Source of the DNA: Methylophilaceae bacterium
GTDB taxonomy: Bacteria; Pseudomonadota; Gammaproteobacteria; Burkholderiales; Methylophilaceae
DNA: 64,000 nucleotides
Direction: 5' to 3'
Assembly (NCBI GenBank): GCA_014378915.1
Contig: JACMMS010000054.1
Span: 1 to 64,000, forward strand
The translations under genes were made by a program, and so were the position numbers. Shown one piece after another: positions 9,537-19,824 of this stretch. Positions within the stretch are counted from its first letter, which is position 1. Each line of letters starts with the position of its first letter. The notes below the pieces were generated by a model. The model worked only from the letters and a program-made list of their open reading frames with translations, did no database searches and was not told where the DNA came from.

Positions 9537-10745
9537 CTATTTTTTACCCACTACGGCTACAAAATCTGTACTCCAAGTGGCGTAAGGGATGCAAGCGCCT
9601 TTTTGTGTGGCGCATTTTGCTGTGGACGTTTTCCAAAAATGAATTTTATCAAAGTTATAAATCCCGTTAGTTTTACAGCCATCAGCACCGAGTAAAGCAT
9701 TGTCTTTACAAGCGGCTGGCACAACAGGCACCGAACCAAACCAAACCATGAGGCTAAATCACCTTGTACTTTGTTGGATAGTGAATGTTCCATCCATTTA
9801 TATGCACAGTTTTGATGCTGCGCTTCTGCGTGCATCATGGTGGTGTCTGCCCAGCCAGTCGCGCCTTCAGTAGGGATAGTGCTAGCAATAGGCTGCTTAG
9901 CGGTTAATAGCATATTCACTTGATAAGGCCAACTGCTAGAAGCTACTACACCTTCTTTAGTAAAGTCTTCTACTTGAACGGCATCATCGTGCTAATAACG
10001 GTGGATTAGGTCGCGTTGCGCATGTAATAAATCAATCGCCGCTTTATATGGTATTTCGTTGAGTTCGTAAGGGTCTTTAATGCCTAATTCCGGTTTTTTG
10101 GTCATCAAATAAAGTGCAGCTTCAGCGATGTAAATTGGAGCTTCAAAACCTAGTACGCGACCTTTATTGGGCTTTCCATCAGGTAAGTCTTGCGCCTCAA
10201 ATATCACACCCCAGCTAGTTGGTGCCTCTTTAAATACGGTCGTGTTGTACATCAAAACGTTAGGACCCTGTTGGTAGGGCGTACCGTAATGTTTGCTATC
10301 TACGGTATGCCACACAGCATTTTGCAGGCGCGGGTCTATATTTTTACAACTGGGGATTAAATCGGTATTGATGGCCTGCACTTTGTTACCTGCAATCAAG
10401 CGCAACGATGCATCACCCGATGCCGTAACCAAATCGTAGCCACCTTGATTAATCAACGATACCATTTCATCTGATCTACCCGCAGTTTTTACTGTGACTT
10501 TACAGCCAGTCTCTTTTTCAAAACCAGTTACCCAATCATGACTTTTTCAGATTCACCGCGTTCTAAGTAGCCAGACTAGGCGACGACGGAGAGTGAGCCT
10601 TCTCATGCGCCAATACTTGTGGCCATTTTAGAAGCGGATTCAGTAGCAGGTGGTGCATTTTTATTTGAGCATGCAGTAATCAAAGCTGGGGTTGATGAAA
10701 TAAAAAAGCCAGCTGAGTTAGGCGAGTTTTTTTCACAGTAGGCAT
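9537..10745 (-). pseudogene. potF: Polyamine ABC transporter substrate-binding lipoprotein PotF-like, broken
   Basis: The conceptual protein starts MPTVKKTRLTQLA and, after a one-base loss in a T-run near 10712, continues FFISSTPALITACS, a lipoprotein signal. Two in-frame stops follow: IGA-TGA-EGSLSVV (CGA to TGA) and VVA-TAG-SGYLERG (TGG to TAG). A one-base loss lies at VMI(W)VTGFEKETG near 10535. The open core 9992-10465 carries GGYDLVTASGDASLRL and PYQQGPNVLMYNTTVF. A TAG at 9992-9994 replaces the Trp in HRY(W)HDDAVQVEDF, and a 5-bp tandem insertion lies near 9745. The C-terminus STDFVAVVGKK is typical of the soil-bacterial spermidine/putrescine binding family. Confidence 0.88.
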
Positions 10746-11009
10746 CCTTAGTATTTATTAAAAACTTGGATTAAAAGTGTTTATTAATAACTATCGGGTG
10801 TTACGTGTTGCGATTTGAAAATTGCTTATTATTAAACAAAGTATAGCTTAACAAGGTGTGTTTATCATTAAGTCTATGAATGGCAGGTTTTTACCACAGC
10901 ATAAACTTTAAAAAAATTTTCTATGCGGCATCATCACAAAAACGTTTATATTTCGTACAAGCGCGACATTTTCTGCCTAGCTGTACAAAATTCATGTGAA
11001 TTGATGAAT

Positions 11010-11354
11010 TTAAATTATTGGAGGAGCGCCGTATTTATCACCCTCCGCAGTTCCGGCTTGCGCTAAAAATACAATCAGTAGTAAGCCTACAAGAGGGATG
11101 ATGCTGATTAATTGCCACCAACCACTTTTGCCTGTGTCATGCAAGCGTCTAGCGGCAGCAGCGATGCCAAGTATGAACAAGCCTAAAATGAGCGCAAGTA
11201 ATAGAGGTAAATGCAGGATGCCAGCCACAATGGCTAAGCCGATATATGTCAAAATATAAAACAGCATAAATCACAACTATTCTAAACGTGATGCACCTCC
11301 AGAAAAATCGGCATATTTGTTTAAACAAGTTTTAATTGATTTTTGAAAATCCAT
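11010..11354 (-). pseudogene. DUF805 membrane protein with two early in-frame stops
   Basis: One frame from ATG 11354 gives MDFQKSIKTCLNKYADFSGG, the conserved start of DUF805 proteins. It then meets TAG (11277-11279) and TGA (11271-11273) exactly where the family has aromatic residues (SRSEYWW-type). An uninterrupted helical part with LHDTGKSGWWQLISIIPLVG, a DUF805 hallmark, follows. Translation from the internal Met at 11267 would give an 85-aa protein with three TM segments but no conserved N-terminus. DUF805 function is unknown. Confidence 0.75.
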
Positions 11355-11479
11355 GTTAGCACCCTTAGTTTTTATATTATTTAACAATAAGCCAATTCAA
11401 TAAAAATATAACGCAACGACAAAAAAATACTAACATGCTTTACGGTGTAAGAATACGACCTAGGAGTTGGGGATGGAAT

Positions 11480-12190
11480 TTATAGCCGGTGTAACTGCGG
11501 CGACCATACTTTGAGGTCTTTTTCTGCCTGTTTATAATCAGGATAAATACTGCCGACAACCGCCCAGAACTTAGTTGAGTGATTCATCTCTTTTAGGTGT
11601 GCTAATTCGTGGCAGATGACGTAGTTGATGATATGTGGCGGTGCCAGCATCAACCGCCAATTGAGTCGCACTTCTTTGAGAGAGTTGCAGCTGCCCCATC
11701 GCGATTTAGCGTTAGATAGAAATAACTGTGGTTTAGGCACACCCAGCTTAGCTGATAAAACCTCTAAGCGGCGCGCAAAATCTGGTAATGCTTGTTTTTG
11801 ATACCATAATATGACTTTACGTTGGATAGTTGTTGTATCGTCAATATTAATTTGCGCTACTGTCAAAACACCTGCATCAAACGTAAGTGCTTTGTTACGC
11901 GCATCATGCTTCACTTCTAATGCAATATCGTTGCCTAAAAATAATAGCGGCTCACCATTTTTCCATTGTATGGCATCCACTTTGTTAGCCAATTGCGCAG
12001 CTAGTTTTTTACGTATCCAATCCGCTTTGGGTAAAATTAGGCTTTCTAGCTGCACTTGTGAAATACGTTTGGGCGCATGAATCACTAAACCAGTAGCGCT
12101 GATTTTTAAGCCAACTGTGCGGCGTGTGGTGCGTTGCAGTTGGTAGGGAATAACCTCACCATTTTTGAGTAAAAGCTGGAATTCTGCCAT
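11480..12190 (-). CDS. YgjP-like (DUF45/M48-type) zinc metallopeptidase
   Basis: This is a 236-aa soluble protein. The C-terminal half carries SRWGSC and the zinc motif ICHELAHLKEMNHSTKFW, i.e. HELAH with a downstream HxxxFW, as in the YgjP/SprT-like minigluzincin group. All metal ligands expected for the family are visible. No signal peptide is seen, so it is probably cytosolic. Substrates of this family are not well established. It ends a same-strand run from glyQ: the plsC stop lies 12 bp upstream of its start. Confidence 0.88.
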   Translation of the reverse strand: MAEFQLLLKNGEVIPYQLQRTTRRTVGLKISATGLVIHAPKRISQVQLESLILPKADWIRKKLAAQLANKVDAIQWKNGEPLLFLGNDIALEVKHDARNKALTFDAGVLTVAQINIDDTTTIQRKVILWYQKQALPDFARRLEVLSAKLGVPKPQLFLSNAKSRWGSCNSLKEVRLNWRLMLAPPHIINYVICHELAHLKEMNHSTKFWAVVGSIYPDYKQAEKDLKVWSPQLHRL

Positions 12191-12202
12191 GATAAATAAT
12201 GT

Positions 12203-12916
12203 TTAAGAATACTGCTTAAGTTGTAACATTTCATCATTAATCCATGTTGCCACTTGCGTATTAATGGCATCCGGCTTCATGCCTCTGCAATTAATCGCTT
12301 TGCCAATGCTTGTGGTTATAACACCTGGTTTTTTTATAAATGAATTCTTACCCCAAAATTCGCCAGCGTTATGTGCCACAGGTACTACCGTTGCTTGAGA
12401 GTGGCTAGCTAACCATGCGCCGCCAATATGGAATTTACTCGTCATATTCGGTGCTACACGAGTGCCTTCAGGGAAAATCACCACCCAAAATCCACGTTTT
12501 AATCTGTCTTTACCCTGAGCTGCCAGCTGTTTAAGTGCCTCGCGACCTCCACTGCGGTCAATCGCAATAGGTGAGGTGAGCGCTAAACCCCAGCCAAAAA
12601 ATGGAATCCACAGTAACTCACGTTTTAATACCCATACTTGAGGTGGAAATATGGTCTGAAAAGCCAGTGTTTCCCAAGCAGATTGGTGCTTGGATAAGAT
12701 AATACTTGGATGGTCGGAAATGTTTTCTGTTCCAATAACGCGATGGGTAATGTGACAAGTGATGCGCAACCACCAGAGCATGATTTTTGCCCAATTTGAA
12801 ATATATTTGTAGCGGGTGATAGCAGTGAGTGGCGCGATAAATAAGGCAGAGGTCATAAATAGCGGGGTGAAAATCCACATGCCGAGCGTGAATATGAATG
12901 AACGTAAAAATAGCAT
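12203..12916 (-). CDS. plsC: 1-acyl-sn-glycerol-3-phosphate acyltransferase
   Basis: PlsC acylates lysophosphatidate to phosphatidate at the inner membrane. The protein has a hydrophobic N-terminus and the acyltransferase block KHQSAWETLAF, where the usual HX4D reads HX4E, then a glycerol-binding VVIFPEGTRVAP block. The open frame extends to 12991, overlapping gmhB by 53 nt. The ATG at 12916 (MLFLRSFIFTLGMW), 23 bp after the gmhB stop, fits the family N-terminus better and gives 237 aa. No strong ribosome site is visible at either start. Confidence 0.88.
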   Translation of the reverse strand: MLFLRSFIFTLGMWIFTPLFMTSALFIAPLTAITRYKYISNWAKIMLWWLRITCHITHRVIGTENISDHPSIILSKHQSAWETLAFQTIFPPQVWVLKRELLWIPFFGWGLALTSPIAIDRSGGREALKQLAAQGKDRLKRGFWVVIFPEGTRVAPNMTSKFHIGGAWLASHSQATVVPVAHNAGEFWGKNSFIKKPGVITTSIGKAINCRGMKPDAINTQVATWINDEMLQLKQYS

Positions 12917-12938
12917 AAATGAGCAGTGTGTGTTGGGC

Positions 12939-13514
12939 TTAAGTCGTTTCTTTTGATGATGAGTACTCACTGATAATACAGTGGGCGGCATCTGCTAAAT
13001 CTGCACAAATCCATGTATTAGGTGGTAACCCTTTATCGGCTTGTTTACTGTTTGCTAGCGTATCTTCACCCTTGCCTGTGCGCACTAAAATAGGCTGACA
13101 ACCCGCATCAGCAAAGGCTTGCAAGTCGCGTAAAGAATCACCCACACCCGGTACATTTTTTAATTGAGTAGAAAAACGTAAGCCGATTTCCTCAATCATC
13201 CCAGTTTTTGGCTTACGACATTCGCAGTGCTCATCTGCCGCATGTGGGCAGTAAAACAGAGCATCTATGCGACCACCAATTTGTCCTAAAGCACGGTGCA
13301 TTTTATCGTGGATGGAATTGAGCGTTACCATATCAAACAAGCCGCGACTGATGCCAGATTGGTTAGTAGCCATTGCAACGCGAAAGCCAGCTTGGTTGAG
13401 CAAGGCAATAGCTTCTAAACTCCCAGGAATTGGAATCCATTCATTGGGTTTTTTAATGAAATTAGCAGAATCTTTGTTGATAACGCCATCGCGATCTAAA
13501 ATAACTAATTTCAT
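12939..13514 (-). CDS. gmhB: D-glycero-beta-D-manno-heptose 1,7-bisphosphate 7-phosphatase
   Basis: GmhB dephosphorylates heptose bisphosphate during ADP-heptose synthesis for LPS inner core. It is a HAD phosphatase: VILDRDGVINKDS supplies the nucleophile Asp and acid Asp (DxD), ATNQSGISRG is motif II, and YCPHAADEHCECRKPKTGM holds the zinc-binding Cys/His loop typical of GmhB. VGDSLRDLQAFADAG is the distal Mg site. The ATG at 13514 has AAAGGA upstream and matches the family start, giving 191 aa; the frame opens further to 13604. It follows glyS on the same strand by 58 bp. Confidence 0.94.
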   Translation of the reverse strand: MKLVILDRDGVINKDSANFIKKPNEWIPIPGSLEAIALLNQAGFRVAMATNQSGISRGLFDMVTLNSIHDKMHRALGQIGGRIDALFYCPHAADEHCECRKPKTGMIEEIGLRFSTQLKNVPGVGDSLRDLQAFADAGCQPILVRTGKGEDTLANSKQADKGLPPNTWICADLADAAHCIISEYSSSKETT

Positions 13515-13572
13515 TAATTGACGTCCTTTATAATTGCTTTCGATAAATACATTGTACTTGTACTTGCAATCA

Positions 13573-15699
13573 CTAGCTTGCAAGCTTAGATAAATCCGCA
13601 ACACGATTCATCGCAGTGTGTAAGGTCGCTAGTAAACCTAGACGGTTTGCCTTAAGGGCAGGGTCATCTGCATTTACCATTACGTTATTAAAGAAAGCAT
13701 CTACAGGCGCTTTCAGAGAGGCGAGTGACTTGAGCGATGCAATGTAATCTCCAGCTTCGAATAACTTATCAGCTTCTGGTTTTACTTTGCTTAATGCTTC
13801 GTTCAATGCGATTTCAGCAGGTTCTTGCAATAAGTTAGTATTAACTTCAGCTTTAACTTCAGCTTCGACTTTTTTCAGGATGTTGCCTATACGTTTGTTG
13901 GCTGCGGCTAGGGCTGGCGCTTCTAAAAGTTTATTAAATGCTAGAACTGCGTTAACTCGTTTCATAATCTGATTAATTGGTGGGCGTATTGTAATTACTG
14001 AGCCAACAATTTCTATACCAAAAAGTGGAGCTAGCTGATTCCATCTTCTTTCAAGAATAAAGTCATAAACAAGATCGATTGTTACTTGCGGAACTTCAAA
14101 CTTTTTAAGCTGTGCTAATGCAATATTAAGCCAGCTAATGATATCTACTTTGAAGTTAGCTCCAAATTTATTGGAAGAGTCTAGTGCTTCAATGCACCCA
14201 ATTACACCTAAAGCATGGCGACGTAAGGCAAATGGATCTTTATCCCCTGTTGGAATGTTTCCTATTCCAAACATCCCAACTAGAGTTTCAAGTTTGTCAG
14301 CTAAGGCCACACAAATACCTGTTAGATTTCTTGGGAGATTATCCTCTGCAAAACGTGGCTTGTAATGGTCTTCAATCGCAAAAGCGACATCATTATCCAA
14401 GCCTTCATGTTGTGCATAATAGCGTCCCATAATGCCTTGTAACTCTGGGAATTCACCGACCATATCAGTCACTAAATCTGCTTTGGCGAGTAGCGCGGCT
14501 TTGTCGGCTTTTGCTGCTAAATCGTCACCACCCAGTTGCTGCCCAATGGCCTGGGCAATCGCACGAACACGTTGGGTACGCTCACCTTGAGAGCCAAGCT
14601 TGTTGTGGTAAACCACTTTATTTAAAGACTCTAAACGGCTCTCTAAAGTTTTTTTACGATCTTGGTCAAAGAAGAATTTAGCATCAGCCAATCGTGGACG
14701 CACCACACGCTCATTACCACCAATCACCGCACTTGGGTCGTTAGGACTAATATTACTGACGATTAAAAATTGATTGGTAAGATTGTTGTTGCTATCTAAT
14801 AATGGAAAGTATTTTTGATTCGCCTTCATCGTTAAAATCAAACATTCTTGCGGTACCTCTAAGTATTCAGTTTCAAACTCACCGACCAATACATTGGGGC
14901 GCTCAACTAGCGCTGTGACTTCATCTAGCAAGGCATCATCTTCAATTGGCTTTAAGTCTAATTTAGTAGCAGCGGCTGATAATTGGCGTGTAATCTCATT
15001 GCGGCGCTCTTCAAAACTGGCAATGACAGCGCCTTCGGTTTTAAGTTGTTCAGCGTAGGTGTCGGCATTTTTAATCACTAATGGTGAAACACTGGCTTCA
15101 AAGCGGTGGCCATATGTGACGTTAGTTGATGTTAAACCTAACACGCTAATATTTACAATATCTTGACCGTGTAAAGCGACTAAGCCATGTGCAGGACGAA
15201 CAAAGTTTACGCTAGTCCAGCCATCAGCTAGTTGATAAGTCATGACTTTAGGGATCGGTAGTTTAGCTAAGGCTTCATTGATTGCATTTTGTAAACCATC
15301 GCTTAAAGTTGCGCCTTTAATGGTAATATCTAGAAACAAGGCCTCATTTTTGCCATCCATTTCCCGTTTAAGTTGAGATACGGCAGAGGCATCTAGGTTG
15401 AATCCACCCAAGCGTTTTAATAATGCGGGTGTCGGATTGCCATTGGCATCTAGCCCTACTTTCACGGGCATAAGTTTTTGTGAAATTTGTTTGTCTACTG
15501 CGACTGCCGCTATATTTGTAATATGCGCGGCTAAACGTCTAGGCGATGCAAAGGTTGTCGTTAAGGAGTTTTCACTGCTTAAACCTTGGTTTTTCAGTGT
15601 GTCGGCTAGTACACTAGAAAATGCCTCACCGAGATTTTTAAGTACTTTAGGCGGTAGTTCTTCTACAAATAATTCAACTAATAGGTTCTCGGGACTCAT
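13573..15699 (-). CDS. glyS: Glycyl-tRNA synthetase beta subunit
   Basis: This is the beta chain of the bacterial alpha2-beta2 glycyl-tRNA synthetase, responsible for tRNA recognition. The 708-aa protein starts [20 protein letters not shown], contains [20 protein letters not shown] and ends in an alpha-helical anticodon-binding-like domain ([20 protein letters not shown]-type tail). Length is normal (E. coli 689). The start ATG overlaps the glyQ stop by 4 nt (ATGA), so translation is probably coupled, giving the two chains in equal amounts. Confidence 0.97.
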   Translation of the reverse strand: MSPENLLVELFVEELPPKVLKNLGEAFSSVLADTLKNQGLSSENSLTTTFASPRRLAAHITNIAAVAVDKQISQKLMPVKVGLDANGNPTPALLKRLGGFNLDASAVSQLKREMDGKNEALFLDITIKGATLSDGLQNAINEALAKLPIPKVMTYQLADGWTSVNFVRPAHGLVALHGQDIVNISVLGLTSTNVTYGHRFEASVSPLVIKNADTYAEQLKTEGAVIASFEERRNEITRQLSAAATKLDLKPIEDDALLDEVTALVERPNVLVGEFETEYLEVPQECLILTMKANQKYFPLLDSNNNLTNQFLIVSNISPNDPSAVIGGNERVVRPRLADAKFFFDQDRKKTLESRLESLNKVVYHNKLGSQGERTQRVRAIAQAIGQQLGGDDLAAKADKAALLAKADLVTDMVGEFPELQGIMGRYYAQHEGLDNDVAFAIEDHYKPRFAEDNLPRNLTGICVALADKLETLVGMFGIGNIPTGDKDPFALRRHALGVIGCIEALDSSNKFGANFKVDIISWLNIALAQLKKFEVPQVTIDLVYDFILERRWNQLAPLFGIEIVGSVITIRPPINQIMKRVNAVLAFNKLLEAPALAAANKRIGNILKKVEAEVKAEVNTNLLQEPAEIALNEALSKVKPEADKLFEAGDYIASLKSLASLKAPVDAFFNNVMVNADDPALKANRLGLLATLHTAMNRVADLSKLAS

Positions 15700-16655
15700 G
15701 CTGCTGCTTTCTTTGTAGAATCATTTTTTGTTAAATTTAATAACACTTCATCGGCCCAGTTTTTTGGAGCCATCGGGAAGCCAAGTTTTGCGCGGCTGTC
15801 CAAGTAGCCTGCGGCTACGCTACGCGCTAAATTACGAATACGCCCCATGTAGCTAGCGCGCTCTGTCACACTGATTGCGCCGCGTGCATCGAGTAAGTTG
15901 AAGGTGTGAGCCGCCTTTAATACTTGTTCGTAAGAAGGTAGCGGTAATTTGGTTTCGATTAAAAGCAGTGCTTCTTTTTCATGTGCGGTAAATGCGGTGA
16001 AAAGAAAATCGACATCAGAATGTTCAAAGTTATAGGTCGATTGCTCTTTTTCATTCTGTAAATATACGTCGCCGTAACTTAAATTATTTGTCCAAGTAAG
16101 GTTGTAAACGTTATCTACACCCTGCAAATACATGGCTAAACGCTCTAAACCATAGGTGATTTCACCTGTAACAGGTTTGCAATCAATGCCCCCCACCTGT
16201 TGGAAATAAGTGAATTGCGTGACTTCCATGCCATTCAACCAGACCTCCCAGCCTAAGCCCCATGCGCCTAAGGTGGGGTTTTCCCAGTCATCTTCAACAA
16301 AGCGGATGTCATTTTGTTTCAGGTCAAATCCCAATGCTTCCAATGAGCCTAAATATAGTTCTAAAATATTAGCGGGTGCTGGTTTAAGCACGACTTGATA
16401 TTGATAATACTGTTGTAAACGGTTTGGGTTCTCACCATAACGGCCGTCTTTCGGGCGGCGGCTAGGTTGCACATAAGCGGCTTTCCACGGTTCTGGACCC
16501 AGTGAGCGTAAAAATGTAGCTGTATGAGATGTGCCAGCGCCCACTTCTATATCATACGGCTGCAACAGCGCACAACCGTAGTCTGCCCAGTAGCTTTGCA
16601 GCGTTAATATAATTTGTTGAAAGGTGATTGATTTTGCGGTTGTTGGTGATGACAT
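15696..16655 (-). CDS. glyQ: Glycyl-tRNA synthetase alpha subunit
   Basis: This is the catalytic class II chain that activates glycine. The 319-aa protein has the conserved N-terminal [20 protein letters not shown], then [39 protein letters not shown] and [20 protein letters not shown], all near-identical to the E. coli enzyme. It starts at ATG 16655 and is divergent from the rhomboid gene over a 193-bp region. It heads the glyQ-glyS-gmhB-plsC run on the minus strand. Confidence 0.97.
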   Translation of the reverse strand: MSSPTTAKSITFQQIILTLQSYWADYGCALLQPYDIEVGAGTSHTATFLRSLGPEPWKAAYVQPSRRPKDGRYGENPNRLQQYYQYQVVLKPAPANILELYLGSLEALGFDLKQNDIRFVEDDWENPTLGAWGLGWEVWLNGMEVTQFTYFQQVGGIDCKPVTGEITYGLERLAMYLQGVDNVYNLTWTNNLSYGDVYLQNEKEQSTYNFEHSDVDFLFTAFTAHEKEALLLIETKLPLPSYEQVLKAAHTFNLLDARGAISVTERASYMGRIRNLARSVAAGYLDSRAKLGFPMAPKNWADEVLLNLTKNDSTKKAAA

Positions 16656-16848
16656 AGTTTTTATTGGTTAGCGGCTAACTAGCTATGCTGTTAAGCAATT
16701 GCGGTAAGCTATTCTGCAATGATTAAAGTAAGCTTGATTTTACTTCTTTTTGCACAATCTAAAAAGCACTGTTAGTTTTATACTATTGGTTATACTACTG
16801 TTGAGCCTATAGAGGCACCCTAAAGTCAGCTTGAAGGATTAGTTTTAC

Positions 16849-18129
16849 ATGCAATTTTCTCGATTTATTCACATGTTACGCGCTACTCCAGCCACTACAT
16901 TTTTTGTATTAACTAATATCGCGGTTTACTTAAGCTTAGGCTTATTAGATACCCGTGCTTTTACTGATTTAGCACATGATTCTTTTTTAATCGATTGGGG
17001 CGCGAACGTACCCACTTTAGTGTTTGCAGGCGAATATTGGCGATTGTTCACCAGCATGTTTTTGCATGTAAGTTTTTTACATATAGGCATGAATATGCTG
17101 GGTTTATGGGCATTAGGCCGTATTTTAGAGCCTAAAGTAGGCGCAACTTATTTTACTGCTATTTATATTTTATCTGGCTTAACGGGTAGTTTGTTAAGTG
17201 CAATTGCGCGTAATGGACATTTATTTATCAGTTGTGGTGCATCTGGCGCTATTTTAGGAATTTTTGGTGTGGGGATTGTGTATGCGGTAAAAAATAAATC
17301 CCGTAGTGAGATCCCGCTATCTAGCTTAGTGATCAGCTTGGTACTGACATTTGGCGCTGGTGCCATATCTAACGTTGATAATGCTGCGCATTTGGGTGGA
17401 TTGGTCATGGGCACATTCATGACGTTTATTTTAGTCATCGCTTATCGTTATCAAGCGACTAAACAGGCATTTGTTGCCGCATTTTTTTTGTTGCCCGCTG
17501 TATGTATTGCGGCTGGATATGGTCATTACTATGATGCAAAAATGAAAAATCAGCTTAATTTAGCTAAGCTCAGTACTGTGTTGGGGAGTATAGGTTTAGG
17601 TAACCCAAGTGCGGTTTATTCAGGGTTTCCTGCGGTAAACAATTGTATAGATGCGGCGGCTAATGAGCTTTACAAACAGGCGGACAACGCGCCATTTTTA
17701 CTAAGATTAAAAACTTGTAATACACAAACAGCCAATGAGAAAGACTTTATTGCCACCGCAGCGCCAAGACAATTTGCAAAATGCCAAGTGTTAGTTACTG
17801 ATTTAACTAAGACTTATAACAAGCCAGAGCAGGAGCAGTTTTGGAGTGCATTGCACCAATATTGCCAAACTAGAGAGGATGCTTTTAGTTCAGTATTTAC
17901 GCAAGCAGCCGCCTTAAAAACCAATGAGGCTGTTATAAAAGCTGGCCCCCTTGCAAAAACTTATGTGGATAGTAGCGTTGAGCTCAACAAAATTGCGCAG
18001 CCATCCACGCCAGAGCTAGAGCAAATGCATAAAGCCTTTGTCGCTATCTTCTCTAAAATCAATCCATTGGCAGTAATTGTTGAGGGCGAATTGGGTTGCC
18101 CTTACACGACGTGCAGCCGCTTTAATTAG
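16849..18129 (+). CDS. Rhomboid-family intramembrane serine protease with a Cys-rich C-terminal domain
   Basis: Rhomboids cleave TM segments within the membrane. The core (about residues 15-205) has WRLFTSMFLHVSFLHIGMNM, catalytic Ser in CGASGAILGIFG and catalytic His in NVDNAAHLGGLVMG; six helices fit the core. A further hydrophobic segment (about 207-228, FVAAFFLLPAVCIAAG) precedes a soluble tail of about 200 residues. The tail contains six Cys (NNCID, LKTCN, AKCQV, QYCQT, GCPYTTC). With seven helices that tail would lie in the periplasm, where disulfides can form. The start has AAGGA upstream. The stop overlaps lnt convergently by 8 bp. Confidence 0.88.
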   Translation: MQFSRFIHMLRATPATTFFVLTNIAVYLSLGLLDTRAFTDLAHDSFLIDWGANVPTLVFAGEYWRLFTSMFLHVSFLHIGMNMLGLWALGRILEPKVGATYFTAIYILSGLTGSLLSAIARNGHLFISCGASGAILGIFGVGIVYAVKNKSRSEIPLSSLVISLVLTFGAGAISNVDNAAHLGGLVMGTFMTFILVIAYRYQATKQAFVAAFFLLPAVCIAAGYGHYYDAKMKNQLNLAKLSTVLGSIGLGNPSAVYSGFPAVNNCIDAAANELYKQADNAPFLLRLKTCNTQTANEKDFIATAAPRQFAKCQVLVTDLTKTYNKPEQEQFWSALHQYCQTREDAFSSVFTQAAALKTNEAVIKAGPLAKTYVDSSVELNKIAQPSTPELEQMHKAFVAIFSKINPLAVIVEGELGCPYTTCSRFN

Positions 18130-19645
18130 CTATTTTTAACTTTTTATGTTTCCATGCGCGAATAAATAACCCACTAGCCGCAAGTAATAAAAAGCTAATA
18201 ATGGGTACATTACCCCACCGTATGTAGGGCGTAACGCCACCATAGCCTTGTGCCATCACATTGAGCGTGGTTTGGCTAAAGTGAGGAGCATGCGCTAAAA
18301 CCTCACCTTGCGGATTTATCATCGCGGTTGCACCGGTATTGGTTGCGCGCAACATGGTCCGCCCTGTTTCAATTGCACGCGCTTGCGAAAATTGCAAGTG
18401 CTGATACGCGGCAAAAGAATCTCCATACCATGCATCATTACTCGCGTTAACAAGCAAAGTTGCCTGCGGTAATTGGTGAATGATTTCTTCGCCAAACACA
18501 TCTTCATAGCAAATGTTGATAGCTACTTGCTGACCACTGAGCAGCATGGGTTGCTGGAGCCCTCCGCGCGATAAATCGCTTAACGGAATATTAAGCCAGT
18601 CACGATAAATCCAACCGAATACATTTTTAAGCGGTATAAATTCGCCAAACGGTACCAAATGAGATTTTCGGTACGTTTGTGCGGGTGCCGTGCCAATACT
18701 TAACAGACTATTAAAATAAGCATTAGGCTCAGTTTGGTTTGCCTTTAAAATACCTTCAACTGCGCCAATTAAGATATCTCCCTGGTTTTTTAAAGCATGA
18801 TTTTTAAAGGCTAAAATTGATTGCTCAGGAATTTGGTTTGCAAGCATAGGCAAAGCTGTTTCTGGCAGCACAATTAGCTTTGCATGGCTTTGTTCCGCCA
18901 TACTTAAGTAAGTTTGCAAGGTGTGCTCTGCTGTTTCGGGTGACCATTTGATATCTTGCCCAACGTTGCCCTGTAACAGGGCAACGCTAAGCGGAAGACC
19001 GATTGGGTTTGTCCACGACGTTAGCTTGAGTAGCCCGCCTACCAAAGCAATGATGACTATTGCGATGAAAGTTTTAAGTCGCTCTGGTTTTGTATGATTG
19101 AAACACAGTGCGATTAATCCTGCGATTAATACGGTGATGAATGAAACCCCATATACGCCAATGATAGGCATAAAGCCTACAAGTGGGCTACCTGGTACCT
19201 GACTATAGCCGAGGGTAAGCCAAGGAAAACCCGTAAAAATCCAGCTACGTACCCACTCAGATAATGCCCAAAATACAGGAATACTCAATAATAAATGACC
19301 ACATCGCTTACTTAAAAATGCAACCGTTGCGGGGAACAACGATAAAAACGCACACAGCACAAAAGTTGCAAAACCTGCCATCCACCATGGCATGCCACCA
19401 AAATCGTGCAAGCTAATATAAATCCAATAAATACCTATACTAAAAAGCCCTAGGCCAAACATAAACCCTAATTTCGCCGCCTGCTTAGTGCTGCTTGATT
19501 CTTGCCATAAGTAAAACAATCCAGCCAGTGTGAAAATTGGAATTAAGTAAAAGTAATATGGCGCAAAGGCCAGCACACTGATAGTACCTAATAAAAAAGC
19601 CATGATTAAACGGATGTTTTTTTGCATTACATTTAATTGAGCCAT
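18122..19645 (-). CDS. lnt: Apolipoprotein N-acyltransferase
   Basis: Lnt adds the third acyl chain to lipoproteins in the inner membrane. The protein (507 aa) has an N-terminal multi-TM region and a nitrilase-fold periplasmic domain. The catalytic triad is visible: Glu in VLPETALPM, Lys in YRKSHLVPFGEF and Cys in INICYEDVFGEE. The ATG at 19645 is used; a TTG three bases upstream also opens the frame. In many proteobacteria lnt directly follows ybeX/corC. Here it is on the same strand but separated from it by mscL remains and an exported protein gene. Confidence 0.96.
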   Translation of the reverse strand: MAQLNVMQKNIRLIMAFLLGTISVLAFAPYYFYLIPIFTLAGLFYLWQESSSTKQAAKLGFMFGLGLFSIGIYWIYISLHDFGGMPWWMAGFATFVLCAFLSLFPATVAFLSKRCGHLLLSIPVFWALSEWVRSWIFTGFPWLTLGYSQVPGSPLVGFMPIIGVYGVSFITVLIAGLIALCFNHTKPERLKTFIAIVIIALVGGLLKLTSWTNPIGLPLSVALLQGNVGQDIKWSPETAEHTLQTYLSMAEQSHAKLIVLPETALPMLANQIPEQSILAFKNHALKNQGDILIGAVEGILKANQTEPNAYFNSLLSIGTAPAQTYRKSHLVPFGEFIPLKNVFGWIYRDWLNIPLSDLSRGGLQQPMLLSGQQVAINICYEDVFGEEIIHQLPQATLLVNASNDAWYGDSFAAYQHLQFSQARAIETGRTMLRATNTGATAMINPQGEVLAHAPHFSQTTLNVMAQGYGGVTPYIRWGNVPIISFLLLAASGLFIRAWKHKKLKIAN

Positions 19646-19824
19646 CAAAGTAAGACCAAAATTTTATTGGATGTTATTGTAACTGCATTCAATTTAAGTT
19701 TACATTTGTTTGCATTATTACTACATTGAGATGGTTGACAACGTTGGTAGGTAAAGTCAATATGCAATGTCGTTGTTTTATATGACTATAAAAATTTTAT
19801 TATTTAATAACAAGGGGATATAGG

